64,000 nucleotides of DNA, taken from NCBI GenBank assembly GCA_018806915.1, contig JAGKQI010000046.1, positions 930,001 to 994,000 on the forward strand, in the 5' to 3' direction. The position numbers and the translations under genes were made by a program. Positions within the stretch are counted from its first letter, which is position 1, and each line of letters begins with the position of its first letter. This document shows positions 20,387 through 30,560 of this stretch, one piece after another. The notes under the pieces were generated by a model. The model was given only the letters and a program-made list of their open reading frames with translations. It did not search any database and was not told the DNA's origin. This stretch comes from Phytophthora colocasiae. Its lineage: Eukaryota; Oomycota; Peronosporomycetes; Peronosporales; Peronosporaceae.

Positions 20387-22492
20387 CCGGTTCCCTTGAA
20401 CCAGAAGGACTTGCGTAAGTGGCTTGGCTTGACCAACTACTTGCACAAGTATAGCGAGAACTACGCTGAGTTGGCTCGGCCACCGACGGATCTCCTTAAG
20501 AAGGATGCCGAGTGGGTATGGCGTGCCGAGCACGAGAATGCGTTCACTTGTATCAAGGATAGCCTGCTTCAGGCACCGATACTGGCGTTGCCAGACCCCG
20601 CTCGTCCGTTTATCGTCGTCTGTGACGCCTCGGACTTTGCCATCGGCAGTGCTTTGCTACAAGCGGACGCCGAAGGGCGCGAACGCGTCATTGCGTTTGA
20701 GTCTCGACAGCTCAAGGCTGCTGAGAAGAACTATCCAGTTCATGACAAGGAGCTACTTGCGATGAAGTACGCTCTCGTCAAATTCAGGGTTCACCTGCTC
20801 GGCTCCAAGCCGTTTGTGATCTACACGGATCATGCGTCACTACGCACAGCGACGCAGTCGCCTCACCTCTCGCAGAGGATGGCCCGATGGCTCTCCTTCT
20901 TTGCGGAGTATAACTTCGAGGTGAAGTACAAGCCTGGCAGGCAGAACGTCCTCGCTGACGCGTTATCACGTCGCCCGGACTATGAGTTATCTCATGTCAC
21001 CTCGGTGACGTCGTCCGTGACGGACATGGTTCGAGCAGCGTACGCTCAGGACGACTCTTGTGTCGCGCTACTCCAAGCTCTGGGGAGCGATGAGTTTAAA
21101 GACTCAAAGGTGACTCTGTCACGACGCCTAAAGGCGAGACTCCAACGCTACAGCCTGGAAGGCGGTCTGCTGTACTACAGCACGGGTCAGGATGACGCAC
21201 CACGAGTGGTGGTTCCTCACGATGAGGATCTGAAGTACCGTATCCTCTATGAGGCCCACGACACACCCACAGGCGGCCACCTCGGTCGCGAGAAGACGTA
21301 CGGCTCGGTGAGCTCCATGTACTGGTGGCCGAAGATGTACAAGTGGGTCAGCACATATGTGCGCACGTGCGAGACGTGTCAGCGGGTTAAACCCTCGCCG
21401 CATGCGGCTGCGCCTTTGGCGAGCTTACCTGTACCCTCTGTGTGCTGGCAGTCCATAAGTATGGACTTTGTGTTTGGCCTGCCGAAGGACTCGGCAGGCA
21501 ACACGGGCGTGGTGGTCTTTGTTGACCGTCTGAGCAAGATGGCTCACCTAGCGGCTGTGCCGGACACCGTCGATGGTGCTGGTACAGCGACGATCTTTAT
21601 CGATCGGGTCTTCCGCCAGCATGGGCTGCCAGAGACCATTGTCTCGGATCGAGACCCCCGTTTCACGGGTCACTTCTGGACGTCCGTCTTCAAGGTGCTG
21701 GGCACTCGACTGGATATGTCCACGACGGATCATCCGCAGACCGACGGTCAGACTGAACGCGTCAATCGCGTTTTGGAGGACATCCTCCGCAGCATATGCG
21801 CTGAAACGCCGAAGCGTTGGAGCGCTATGCTCCCTCTCGTTGAGTTCTCAATGAACAATGCGGTGCATGCCTCGACAGGCTTCACTCCGTTCTACGTGAA
21901 CGGCCTTGCGCATCCGCGCGTCCCGCTCACTCCGCCACGCGGTGGCCTCGGGCTTAGTGGGGGAGAGGCTGTGCCGTCGCTCGACTCCGAGCTTGCTGAT
22001 ATCAGCCCTTCTGCTGTGCGTAAACAAGTCGATGACTTCCTCTCGGTGAGATTGAGCGTATTACGCCGTGTACGTGACGCGATGGCTGAAAGCCAAGACG
22101 TTCAGAAGGAACAAGCTGATACAACAGGTAGAAGCAATGTATGGGAATTTAAGGTCGGTGACCAGGTTTTATTAAACGCTAAGAACCTACCTACACATGC
22201 AGTGTCAAGTGTCTTTAAGACGAAATTGCGTCCGCGTTTCATCGGACCATTTACGGTCGTGGCCAAGAAGGGCCTGGCATACACGCTTGACTTGCCAAAG
22301 CGGATGCGAACACACCCGGTGTTCTACGTCGGCTTGCTTAAGCCATATCGGGACCCCGCGGGGGTGAGCGCGGAGGCGCTGGCACCGACGACACGTGCCC
22401 AGGCTGCGTCATCTGCAGCAGCAACGTCACCTGACCTCGCAACTCAGCGAGCTGGAAGCTCCTGCTGGTGCAGGCGAGCAGTCAGGGACTGA
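20387..22492 (+). pseudogene. Gypsy-B RNase H and integrase
   Basis: The frame continues after the TAG with the RT connection (LRKWLGLTNYLHKYSENYA). The RNase H has CDASDFAIGSAL, KELLAMKYAL and YTDHASL. The integrase zinc finger is HDTPTGGHLGREKTYG with CETCQR. The DDE triad is readable: Asp in SMDFVFGLP, Asp in VSDRDPRFTG, Glu in TDGQTERVNR. The C-terminal domain has GDQVLLNAKNL, GPFTVVAKKG and HPVFYVGLLKPY. Catalytic residues look intact, but the RT upstream is dead and the frame ends before the chromodomain. Confidence 0.92.
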
Positions 22493-22889
22493 GGACCTTC
22501 GAGCCAAGCCATCCGGCTTTCAATCTCCTCCATGTCATGAGCGAGACGGGCATGCGAATGCCAAACACTCTCGACGTTCCCTTGAAGGGACTGAGTCTGA
22601 CTCTGGAGAGTACCGATCGAGTGATCGAGTTGGTACCAGGCGCGTTGCGACAGATAGCGCTCGTCACACTCATCGAGTACGGCGTTCCGCAGCGAATCGG
22701 CCTCCTCCGCCGTTGCTCGATGAGCAGGGGACTCCCCACTACCACGTGGAGCGCCTGATGGCGCGGCGTCGCCACCGTAGTCAAAACCAGTATCTGGTGA
22801 AGTGGCGTGGATATCCTCATTCCCAAAACTCGTGGGAGTTTGAAGGGCCCCTGAGGCAGGACTGCCCTGACGTCGTGGACGCTTTTTGA
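22395..22889 (+). pseudogene. Gypsy-B chromodomain, separated by a frameshift
   Basis: In the frame ending at 22889, HYHVERLMARRRHRSQ, YLVKWRGYPHSQNSWE and CPDVVDAF form a typical chromodomain, about 55 residues. It marks the element as a chromovirus. The preceding linker overlaps, on the opposite strand, the 3' end of the antisense gene. The join to the integrase frame requires an indel in about 22400-22490. Confidence 0.85.
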
Positions 22890-24276
22890 TCGCGAAGATC
22901 GGGGCGCCCGAAGGGCTCGAGGTCGACCACTCGGTCGACACCCGCTTCTCACCACTAGTGTGAGAAGCTGACGGACTAGCAGCCGAGCTCAGGCTCTGGT
23001 CCGTGGCTGGCACAGCCAGCGAGTCTCCCTCGGAGACTGAAGGAGCATCCTGCGAAGCAGGGAGAGTGGCCTGAGAGGCGGGAGCCACTGCCGTCGTGTG
23101 ACGAGGAAAGCGGCCGGGCCGCACGCGTATCTTCGCGTACTGGAAGAGTAGACCTCGGGCGAGGCGGACGTCCACCTCGGCGCAGCTCTCCATGAGCCGG
23201 TCAAACGACGCGAGCTTCCGTGAAGCCTCGGCCCAGGTGGCCACATGGACCATGTAGTCCCGGGTGGTCTCTCCGGTTTGGAGCAGGAGTGGATAAGTCC
23301 TCATCTGAGGCACAGACTCCCGTCGTCGTTGCTTATCTAAGCGTTGCCGATACTCGGCGAGTGTGCACACCTGCGGGGTCAGGAAACGCTCATGGAGCCC
23401 TGTCGCTGCTGAGTCTCAGCCACCGTACGTGGAGGATTGCCTATGGCGTAACCATGCAGGTTTGGCTGCGCCATCAACTGCTTCACCTGCTCGGCAGGGT
23501 CGCGAGGCTCGAAGCCGTAGTCGCGCCGCGACGAAGTCCCCACGATGTCCCGTTGGACCGGTCGACGTGACTCTGGAGCACCGCTCATGGAAGCCTCCTG
23601 CGCCTCATCCAGAGGGTTGGTGATCGCGTCTTCGACTCCCTTGAGTGACTCTGGCTCATCGCGAGCAGGAAGCGGTGGTGCGTTGCGCAACGCGTTGAGC
23701 ACGAGGCTCGAAGGGCCCTCCGGGAACGGATTGGGCTGCCGCAGCTGCCGAGGAATTGAATACCGACGCGGATCGCGTGGAGAGCGCAGCTCAGTTCGGG
23801 TCGTCCGAGGGCTCGCAGGAGCAGGAGACGCATGGGCATCGCCCTGTTCGGACTCCTCGTAGTCCACTTCGACCTCGCCTTCCTCCGTAGGAGAGCGACG
23901 TGGGTCGCGCGTCGGCGACGCTGTCGTGTACTCGAAGGGTGAGCCAGCGCTACCACTTGACGTCGGGCTGGCCTTGAACATCGCTCCGTAGCGAAGACGA
24001 GACGCCGCGAAATACTCCGAAACGGAGAGCGTAAGAGGAGCCGAGGGCTCAGACCAGAAAGCGCTGAGGCGCTGGGGCGTAGACGCCTGGTCACTGGACA
24101 CCTCAGGAGCGGTTGGCTCGCTGGGGAGAATTGGAGAATGTGCTCGTTGAGCCAGCGCGCCCGCGCACTCTCGTTGAGAGATTTCTTTTATCGGAAAGTT
24201 GCCGGTGACAGGCCTTGACAAGGCAGTTATGTCTACAGTTGTAGATACTCCGTATCCACGGTTTGGTGGGGGAGGG
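22444..24276 (-). pseudogene. Antisense accessory gene of Gypsy-B
   Basis: Two minus-strand frames, 24276-23379 (open further into the LTR) and 23370-22444, are joined by a one-base frameshift near 23385 (GSMS, then RFLTPQVCTLAEYR in the second frame). The N-terminal part is Pro/Ser/Arg-rich and disordered (SPRDPRRYSIPRQLRQ). The middle has a compact segment (YRQRLDKQRRRESVPQM, VHVATWAEASRKL). The C-terminus is a short coiled coil (LDHSIGTLQSQTQSLQGN, EEIESRMAWLEG) lying antisense to the chromodomain linker. The first ATG in frame is at 23981; the frame is open to about 24350 without one. Function unknown. Confidence 0.55.
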
Positions 24277-24690
24277 TGTAACGGGGTTACACGGCGCTGC
24301 GCGCCTTGGCTACAATAGGTGTGGTATACACCATCCAGGTCACAAGTCACAGATCCGTGTACGACACATAGTGTTTCTCACACGTCACATAGGTAGCCAG
24401 TTGCTGGCTGTTAGCTCAGAGCCACACATTACATTTGATTAGGATTTAGTATGTTAGATACTAAATCCGTTACATTCAGGATTAGGGCAATAAAATAAAT
24501 AAAAATCAGTTTGCATTTTACATAATTAGTGTTAGTTCCTTTATTATAGGGACACTGATTGTGAGAGTCCCGTATTTAGTGGACTACTTGGTTCTTGTAT
24601 AGAACCGAAGGCTAGTGCCTTGCAAGCAGGACTCTACGAGTCAACCCAACTTCCTCTGTGCCGTGCACACCTACGCAGCCCCGCTGCATC
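24277..24690 (+). repeat. Gypsy-B 3' LTR
   Basis: A 414-bp repeat of 16807-17220, preceded by the purine tract GGTGGGGGAGGG. Gypsy-A LTR sequence (GTTGGATCCGGGG) resumes at once after it. Confidence 0.92.
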
Positions 24691-25870
24691 GTTGGATCCG
24701 GGGTCTTCACTAGCGTAAGGTAAGCCGGCCAAATCGGGGATCCGGTCTTAGCTGTAGCTAGGTAGGCGCAGTAACTTGCAGGAACACTAAGGGGGGGCAA
24801 TACACTATCCTCTTCCCTTGTCCTAAGTCCTGAAGAAAACCACTTACGCCCTAGAAGGTAAATTCGACTCTCTAGGGGGGTTGTTGAGATACCGAGAGAT
24901 CCTCACCCTAGCGTAAGGTAAGCCGGCCAAATCGGGGATCCGGTCTTAGCTGTAGCTAGGTGTGCGAAGTGACTTACAGGAACACTAAGGGGAGGCCAAT
25001 ATGCTATCCTCTTCCCTTGTCTTTACTCCGAGGAAGTCCACTTGCGCACTAGAAGGCAAAATCGATTCTCTGATTTATGGTCAGACCAGTTTCTCATCTT
25101 GTACCCTATCTTTCCCATCGCAGATCTCTATCTTAGATCATGCCGGCTCTCCTGCAGCTGCTTCACTTCGTCGATGTCTTGGATCTTGAGGATCCGACTT
25201 GGGATCCGAGGATCCCGGATCCTGGGCGTTGGATCTTGGATCTTGAGTCTTGGATCTTGGATCTTGGGATCTTGGGGATCCTGGATCTCGAGGATCCAAC
25301 TTGGGATCCGAGGATTCCGGATCCTGGGCCTTGGATCTTGGATTTTGGGATCTAGGGGATCCTGGATCCCAAGTGGGATCCTTGAGGATCCCGGATCCTG
25401 GGCCTTGGATCTTGGATCCTGAGTCTTGGATCTTGGATCTTGGGATCCTGGGGATCCTGGATCTCAAGGATCCCACTTGGGATGCGAGGATCCCGGATCC
25501 TGGGCCTTGGATCTTGGATCCTGGGTCTTGGATCTTTGGATATTTGGATCTTAGATCTGATCCGTACTTAATCGGGAGACTGGATCCGTACTTAATCGGG
25601 AGACTGGATCCGTACTTAATCGGGAGACTGGATCCGTACTTAGTCGGGAGACTGGATCCGTACTTAGGCGACGGAGGATCCGAACTTAAGATGACAGGAT
25701 CCGGACTTAGGTCGGCCAGGCTCACCGGATCCTAACGTAGGATCCGTCCTACAGTAGAGTAGGTTCCACGCGTCAGGTATTTGTCCTTGTCATAGCCCCA
25801 TGTCGCACGTCACCCATCATCGTGGTCGATCCGCATCATATCTGGCTTGATTTGGATCCGCTTCACCACA
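24691..25870 (-). repeat. Gypsy-A 5' LTR, second part
   Basis: Matches 2263-3446, including the internal duplication, GGATC array and 24-bp repeats. Ends CTTCACCACA at 25870, followed by the target duplication AGTC (25871-25874). Confidence 0.92.
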
Positions 25871-25874
25871 AGTC

Positions 25875-28255
25875 TGGTCACGTATCGAGATCATGCAACG
25901 ACTCCACAGCTTCAGAATTTGGTCCGGCGAGGAGATCGAACGAAATTGACTGCGTTTTTCAACCTGTGTATGCAAGACCCAGAAGGGACCGCTGATTTGT
26001 TGTACAAGGATATGCCGGTGAAGTACAGGTGGGATGATCGTTTGAAGTATTGGGTACCGTACAGAAGATACGTTGCTTCGCTGGGTAGATTGGTGCACGT
26101 CTCGCCACAAGACCCAGAGCGGTTTTACCTTCGACTTCTACTGTGCCATCGGCGATCACCCCAATCATTCGAAGATATTCGCACAGTGAATGGAGTAGTT
26201 TGTGATACCTTTCACGATGCAGCACTAGCTGCTGGGTACTTGGAGAATGATCAAGAGTGGGAAGAATGCTTAGCGGAGGCAGTTTCGTTTAAGATGCCAT
26301 ACGCTTTGCGCCAACTTTTGGGAATCATTTTGGTTTACTCGCTACCCGACCATGCTTCCGCTCTGTGGGACCGGTTTAAGAAGGATTTGTCAGAAGACTT
26401 TTTCAGATCCATCCAGGCGAGAGACGCACAAAACAACATTGACCGTGATGAGGAAGTCAGCTTGCGCATGGCAGAGTATAAGTGCCTGATGTGGCTGTCG
26501 GACTATCTGGTTTCGAACGGAAAAACGCTGGGTATGTATGGACTTCCTGGTCTTGAAACTTACAGCGACGTTTCCGACGAAGTCACGCGCCAGTCTGCTG
26601 GATCCTATGGGTATCGTCGCACAGGAGATAGCAACGCACGAACCGGACGACCTTGGGAGAACTGCGACGCTTGCGGATCAGATAAACCAGAACCAGAAAG
26701 ACATTTTTGACCAAGTCATCGAAGCTGTAAACCACCCAGTCGGTGGGCGGAGCTGTTTTTTTGTGGACGGTCCGGGTGGAACTGGTAAATCGTTCTTGCT
26801 TGAGCAGATACTTGCTCACGTCCGTCTACAGCGAAAGGTGGCGATATCATTGGCTTCCAGCGGAATCGCAGCGACATTGTTGACGGGGGGCCACACGGCG
26901 CATTCTACATTTCGGATCCCGATTAAACTGTCCGAGTTTTCGACATGTAGTCTGTCTTGGCAGAGCCAGAAGGCAGAACGGATCCGCAAGGCAAGTTTGA
27001 TCATCTGGGACGAAGCTCCTATGATGCATCGAGGGTGTTTCGAAGCTGTGGATCGATCGTTCCGGGATATTATGAAGAACGAGTTGGAGCCATTCGGAGG
27101 CAAGGTCATGGTTTTCAGTGGAGACCATCGACAGATCCTGCCTGTGTTGAAGGATGCTACTCGGGCAGAAACGCTGGAGGCTTGCTTCAAGTCATCTGAA
27201 CTGTGGAGCCATTTACGACAAGTGCGTCTGACTGAGAATATGCGTGTTCAGACGGCTCCGGACCCAGGAAGCGCCGCTTAATTGGCAGAGTTTTCCGACT
27301 TCTTGCTTCAGATCGGGGAGGGTCGATATCCAGTTAACTTCGATATCAGTGAGAACGACATCTGTCTTCCACACGACATGTGCATTATACCAGGCACACG
27401 AGAGGATGATCGATGGGATGACGAAGAAACCAAAGAAAGCGAAAGCATGGAAGCACCTCCAAACTTCAATCTTCTACCGCCAACAGACACATCCGCTGAT
27501 GGAGGTGTGGATGATCCGGATGAGAACAGGCGAAAGCGCAATGTCAATGCACTTATTGATGCAGTGTATCCTGGTGTTGGTGATGACAATCTTCCGGATG
27601 ACTACTTCGTTGAACGAGCCATTTTGGCACCAACGAACGCAAGTGTGAGGCGAATTAACGACATGGTCTCGGAACGTCTATCAGGAGGAACAAAAGAGTA
27701 CCTCTCTGTTGACAGTCTGGAAGGTGTTGCGGATCCAAACATGTTTGAGCCAGAGTTCTTGAACTCTCTGAATTTCTCTGGTATTCCACCACGCAGAATT
27801 GTATTGAAAGTTGAACTCCAATCATTATGATTCGCAACCTGAACAGCGACGCAGGGTTGTGTAACGGAACACGACTTCGAGTCGTGTCACTGCGTGAGCG
27901 AAGCATTGAAGCTACGATTATGTCTGGGCCATTCAAGGGAAAGCGAGTGTTCATTCCGCGTATCATCTTCTACAATGAAGACGACGACAAGGAATTCCCG
28001 TTCAAGCTTCGGAGAAAACAGTTTCCTGTGGTTCCGGCGTTTGCGATGACGATCAACAAGGCCCAAGGACAGTCTATCCACCACGTGGGGATCTACCTCG
28101 AGTCCCCTGTGTTCGCACATGGACAGCTGTATGTAGCGTTGTCGAGGGTAACTTCACGGAAGGCGACCAAGATAGCCGTGGACCCGGAAGCTATCGACGA
28201 AGACGGGAACATACACACCAAGAACATTGTCTACCGGGAGATCTTCGATTTCTAA
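25875..28255 (+). pseudogene. Helitron-1 linker and Pif1-type helicase, broken
   Basis: The continuation of 6-1840. The linker (RTKLTAFFNLCMQ, RFYLRLLLCHRRSPQSFE) runs to about 26600, then a frameshift leads to the helicase. Walker A GPGGTGKS is at 26769-26792, IIWDEAPM is motif II, and VFSGDHRQILPV and VRLTENMRV follow. TAA at 27279-27281 interrupts the frame before LAEFSDFLLQ. Another frameshift near 27812 leads to MIRNLNSDAGLCNGTRLRV and the C-terminal motif VALSRVTSRKA. Stop at 28253-28255; AATAAA at about 28277 is a possible poly(A) signal. Helitron helicases unwind the displaced strand. At least four lesions make this copy dead. Confidence 0.9.
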
Positions 28256-28391
28256 GTGCATAATTTCAGTTTTTGAATAAAATCTCTTACGGTTTCTCTT
28301 TGTGATTTTCATGTGTCAAATTCTTGAACCATGTAATATTTTCAACTTCACAGGTCTGATGAACCAAACTTCTGGGACCAACCATGTCCCC

Positions 28392-28422
28392 GCGCCCGCG
28401 TAGCGGGCGCCCAGAGCGCTAG
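28392..28422 (+). other. Helitron-1 3' terminus: hairpin plus CTAG
   Basis: GCGCCCGC (28392-28399), loop GTA, GCGGGCGC (28403-28410), 8-nt spacer CCAGAGCG, then CTAG followed by T. This is the classic Helitron end (hairpin, CTRR, insertion before T). Confidence 0.85.
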
Positions 28423-29540
28423 TCTCTGCCCTCTAGGCTAGTGCGGCGTCTGTGTGTCCGTTGTGTGTGTGTTCAACGTCGTAGCGCATAAACCTGCGTA
28501 GCTACCTGTCTCTCCATTTCGTACATGTACGTATTCTATACTGTATTTTCCCATGGTGTAGCCTATCCCTACGTTCTAGACTGCTCTCAGGAATGCCAAA
28601 ATTACAAATATAGCCCACTAATGATAACCCTCTCAATGGCCTCTGATTGGTCGATTTAAATTCTAGAATTCTTTCATTCTAAAACGCAAACGGCGTCTGC
28701 AGCGACAGAGGACATTACGCGAACGGCGCGGCGGCTAGCGAGGACAGGAGTGATCGAGCGGCGCAGCCAGCCTAGGAATACTCGGTAAGTACCCATATAA
28801 ACATAATACAGCTATTAAATCTTTACGGTGTCGGGTGTTCCGCCTTGTGGGAGAACTGGTACCACATTGGGGCAACTGGGAGCTGGTGTGTACAAAATTA
28901 AGGGTGGGCTGGAGCCTGCGGAGGACTCTGACAGGTCCTCTGCGGGGCTTGAGGAGGGTTGCAGTGGGTGCCACGCCACGGCCATTCTGACCGAGACCCT
29001 CTCGAGCGCACAGACGCCGGGCAGTCCACTCCGAATCTACAATATTGCCCATTTAAGCAAGTAAGCCATCCCTGCGGGTACTTTGGTGAAAATTGAAATT
29101 TGGGTACTGTAGCTTTTGCGCCCAAATCCATGACCTTCCCAAATTTTGGGATAAAAAGGTTGCAGCTGGCCACCCTTCGCCGTTCCTGTCTCAGTTCTGC
29201 CTCTCTATTGCTCTTCGGAGCCCCGACCCTGAGACGCCCATGTTCGCCCGCCAGCGGCATGGGAAGCCTCATACCAATCCGGGGTCCTGGGGTGGATCCA
29301 TGTGGCGATAAAAGCCGGCTTGGCCGGGCCGCCCACCTCAGCCTTGGGCCAGTGGTCGTGTGTGAGACCGGCACATGTTATGGAGACATTTCATGCTGCT
29401 TACCGTGTCAGGGGCAGAACGGCATGCGCTGCATGTTCAATTTCACCTATCAAGAATTAGTTTACAGTTAAAATACAATTATTCAGTGTTAGACCGTTGT
29501 CTAACGCTGCTTCCTTTGTGCTTTTTTGCGAGGGAAGGCT
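28423..29540. other. 1.1-kb stretch without a recognisable gene
   Basis: Upstream region of the Helitron-2 Rep gene. It starts with TG/GT-rich sequence, then AT-rich sequence with GGTAAGTACC near 28781, then a GC-rich part. No open frame here shows a known motif. A promoter and possibly a 5' untranslated intron are plausible but not shown. Confidence 0.5.
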
Positions 29541-30560
29541 ATGGCTCCGGTCAGGGTCGGCACGAAGCGGGATAGGTACGTAAAATTAATGTTTCGTGCT
29601 GTGGAAGTCTTCCTAACAGTCTACTGTGTAGAGACGACCGTCGGGTACAGCTGCAGCATCGTTTAGACGAAGCGGAGCGCGTGAACGCAACTCCAGCAGA
29701 GGATGAATCGCCTACTGCAAAGCGACGACGGATCAACAGAAGGAAGCAGGCACGCAACCGTTTTTCGAGGGCTTCGCGAGAATTGGAACTACTCAGTCAG
29801 CAGGTAAACAACGTTTCGGTTTCAGGCGACCCCATTGTAGCCCCTGTAGATGCACCGGTGGTTCCTCCGACAGGAACAACCATGGCCCCCACTACGAATC
29901 CATCCAGTGCTGCGGCGCTTAGGATGAGTGACGCAGAGAGAGCCAGGCTGCGGCGGGCAAACATGAGCTCTTCCCAACGCGAACGTACGCGGCAACGGAA
30001 CGCCGAACGCCAGCGGCAACGGAGAGCTCAACGAAGTGCTGAACAAGTGGTAGCAGATCGCGAAAGAAACCGACTTGAACAGCTAAATCGACGGGGCCTT
30101 CAGGGTCAGATTGGTCTTGATATTGCCAGTGAGCGCCAAGCGCAAATACGCTCCCAACTTTCCCGAGAAGACCGAGACATCGAACGACAACGAAACACAG
30201 AAACAAGAGCCATTCGTCGTTCCCAGCAAGACGAGAATGAACGCAAGGAGGAGCGCGAAGCAAATGCTGTGGTTCAGGCATCCCGACGTGCCCGTCAGAC
30301 GGATGAGGAGCGTGCGGCAGAGCGAGAACAGGACCGAGAGCGTCACGCCATCAGAAGGGCGTTACAAACGGAGGAAGAGCGCGAAGAGGAGCGCGAGCGT
30401 GTTCGAGAACGTCGACGTATCACTCGCCATCGAAAACGCACTTATAAACCATGAAGATTTCCGCCCGTCGATGGTCACAGGTCCAGATGTTGATGAAGAC
30501 ACCAGACGCCACCGGCTGCACTCCCACTACGGTGTGCGGTCACAGTAAAGCGTGGAAGTT
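29541..30560 (+). pseudogene. Helitron-2 Rep-helicase gene, N-terminal region with an intron
   Basis: ATG at 29541 opens a short exon (MAPVRVGTKRDR). GTACGT at 29576 and TGTAG ending at 29631 border a 56-bp intron. Splicing joins in frame to the Arg/Glu-rich region (AEDESPTAKRRRINRRKQ). About 200 residues of charged helix follow (RRALQTEEEREEERE). The frame changes near 30430, where INHEDFRPSMVTG begins, and again near 30540. Highly charged N-termini are common in oomycete Helitron proteins; the role is unknown. Confidence 0.65.
29576..29631 (+). other. Candidate 56-bp intron in the Helitron-2 gene
   Basis: Donor GATAG|GTACGT, acceptor CTGTGTAG|AGACG. Removing it keeps the frame from ATG 29541 into the long charged frame. 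The size matches the other short introns in this window. Confidence 0.6.

Larger units (their letters stand above)
16807..24690 (+). mobile_element. Gypsy-B: chromodomain Ty3/Gypsy element inside the Gypsy-A LTR
   Basis: A 7.9-kb element flanked by two 414-bp LTRs (16807-17220, 24277-24690) beginning TGTAACGGGGTTACA. Order: gag, protease, RT, RNase H, integrase, chromodomain (plus strand), then an antisense gene before the polypurine tract GGTGGGGGAGGG (24265-24276). The LTRs differ at only a few bases. gag and pol are broken by at least three frameshifts and one nonsense codon. The uninterrupted LTR copy reads CAACACCGTTGG (2255-2266), so no clear target duplication flanks this copy. Confidence 0.93.
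1841..25870 (-). mobile_element. Gypsy-A: large Ty3/Gypsy retrotransposon with antisense extra gene
   Basis: A Ty3/Gypsy element read on the minus strand. Its 5' LTR is on the right (16392-25870, interrupted by Gypsy-B) and its 3' LTR on the left (1841-3446). Ends are TGTGGTG...CCACA in both orientations and the target duplication is AGTC. Without Gypsy-B the element is about 16.1 kb. The order on the minus strand is gag, protease, a very long linker, RT, degenerate RNase H, second RNase H, integrase with chromodomain. A plus-strand gene follows between integrase and 3' LTR. The pol frame is broken at about 10080, 9440 and 8785, so this copy cannot make a full pol. The LTRs differ in repeat copy number, so it is older than Gypsy-B. 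Confidence 0.92.
25875..28422 (+). mobile_element. Helitron-1, right segment and 3' end
   Basis: Starts after the Gypsy-A target duplication and ends at CTAG 28419-28422. Confidence 0.88.

Noticed and set aside
25138..25735. Open frames in the right LTR of Gypsy-A
   Set aside because: Repeat-derived, as in the left LTR.
28828..29471. Small open frames before the Helitron-2 gene
   Set aside because: Short, on both strands, no motif, no matching splice pattern.
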